Of a stretch of 39,083 nt of DNA, positions 39,000 through 39,083 are shown piece after piece. A program made the translations under genes and the position numbers. The stretch is from Oscillospiraceae bacterium (lineage in GTDB: Bacteria > Bacillota > Clostridia > Oscillospirales > SIG530). Numbering within the stretch: position 1 is the stretch's first letter; the number at the start of each line of letters is the position of its first letter. The notes below the pieces were generated by a model. It saw only the letters and a list, made by a program, of their open reading frames with translations, was not told the DNA's origin and did not search any database. The stretch spans positions 1 through 39,083 of the forward strand of contig SVND01000020.1 in NCBI GenBank assembly GCA_015067075.1, read 5' to 3'.

Positions 39000-39083
39000 C
39001 CACCGGCCGTGCCGGTGGCTTGCACAAGCCCCCTTAGGGCATAGAACCGGCCGAGCCTATAGGCTCATCGAAAGGAACGCCAA
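39000..39083 (+). mobile_element. Possible left end of an IS200/IS605-type element (continues beyond window)
   Basis: Three hairpins are packed in 67 bases: CCACCGGC-3-GCCGGTGG (39000-39018), GCCC-5-GGGC (39028-39040) and the perfect palindrome GAGCCTATAGGCTC (39053-39066). An AAAGGA ribosome-site-like sequence follows right before the window edge. GC content is far above the surrounding DNA. Subterminal hairpins ahead of a small gene are the hallmark of IS200/IS605 elements. A structured RNA leader is the alternative. The gene itself is outside the window. Confidence 0.42.

Noticed and set aside
1-39083. CRISPR array, rRNA genes, phage structural genes or a replication origin
   Set aside because: No regularly spaced repeats, no rRNA-like sequence, no phage proteins and no dnaA-box cluster were seen.

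Overview
The window looks like chromosomal DNA of a low-to-mid GC Gram-positive anaerobe of the class Clostridia, probably an Oscillospiraceae/Ruminococcaceae-type gut commensal. The evidence is SD-driven genes with strong AGGAGG sites, textbook TTGACA-17-TATAAT promoters, many lipobox lipoproteins, proline/threonine-rich extracellular linkers, an SLH-domain enzyme, a DUF1508 protein and a Clostridia-like gene repertoire. I could not run searches, so the taxonomy is inference.

Layout. 1-159: probable right end of an IS3-family element. 193-6257, minus strand: a DUF1508 protein and tRNA-Leu(CAA), then trkA-trkH-lipoprotein-membrane lipase (potassium uptake with two surface enzymes). 6430-9699, plus strand: penicillin-binding D,D-carboxypeptidase, tsaB, rpiB and a membrane-anchored unknown. 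9841-11660: Gfo/Idh/MocA oxidoreductase, DUF1294 membrane protein and acyl-CoA thioesterase. 11731-15496, minus strand: a CAP/SCP secreted protein, then the operon deoC-rbsK-larA homologue. 15630-17864: GH36 alpha-galactosidase, divergent from 18003-20038, DUF2461-uridine phosphorylase-5'-deoxynucleotidase. 20143-24879: sugar isomerase, SLH-anchored GH5-like hydrolase and UDP-ManNAc dehydrogenase. 24926-25406: an XRE regulator with an operator-bearing divergent intergenic region. 25407-33579: three tandem, separately transcribed paralogues of an ~875-residue lipoprotein that looks like an unassigned glycoside hydrolase plus GATase-like domain. 33704-37857: PstS-like lipoprotein, WG-repeat lipoprotein and argS. 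38007-38986: ECF sigma factor and an anti-sigma-like membrane protein that ends in a TPTPTP linker just before a GC-rich multi-hairpin segment resembling the left end of an IS200/IS605 element.

How it fits together. Much of the window is about extracellular glycans and pentoses or nucleosides. The surface enzymes (three paralogous lipoproteins and the SLH enzyme) could release sugars that the isomerase, GH36 enzyme and oxidoreductase use. Uridine phosphorylase, deoxynucleotidase, DeoC, ribokinase and RpiB would salvage nucleosides and their pentoses. The most interesting items are the triplicated lipoprotein family, 21-bp-spaced direct repeats abutting the -35 boxes of the isomerase operon and of paralogue 2 (a weaker version at paralogue 3), the dyad operators beside the XRE gene, and a LarA homologue that has lost its cofactor and catalytic residues.
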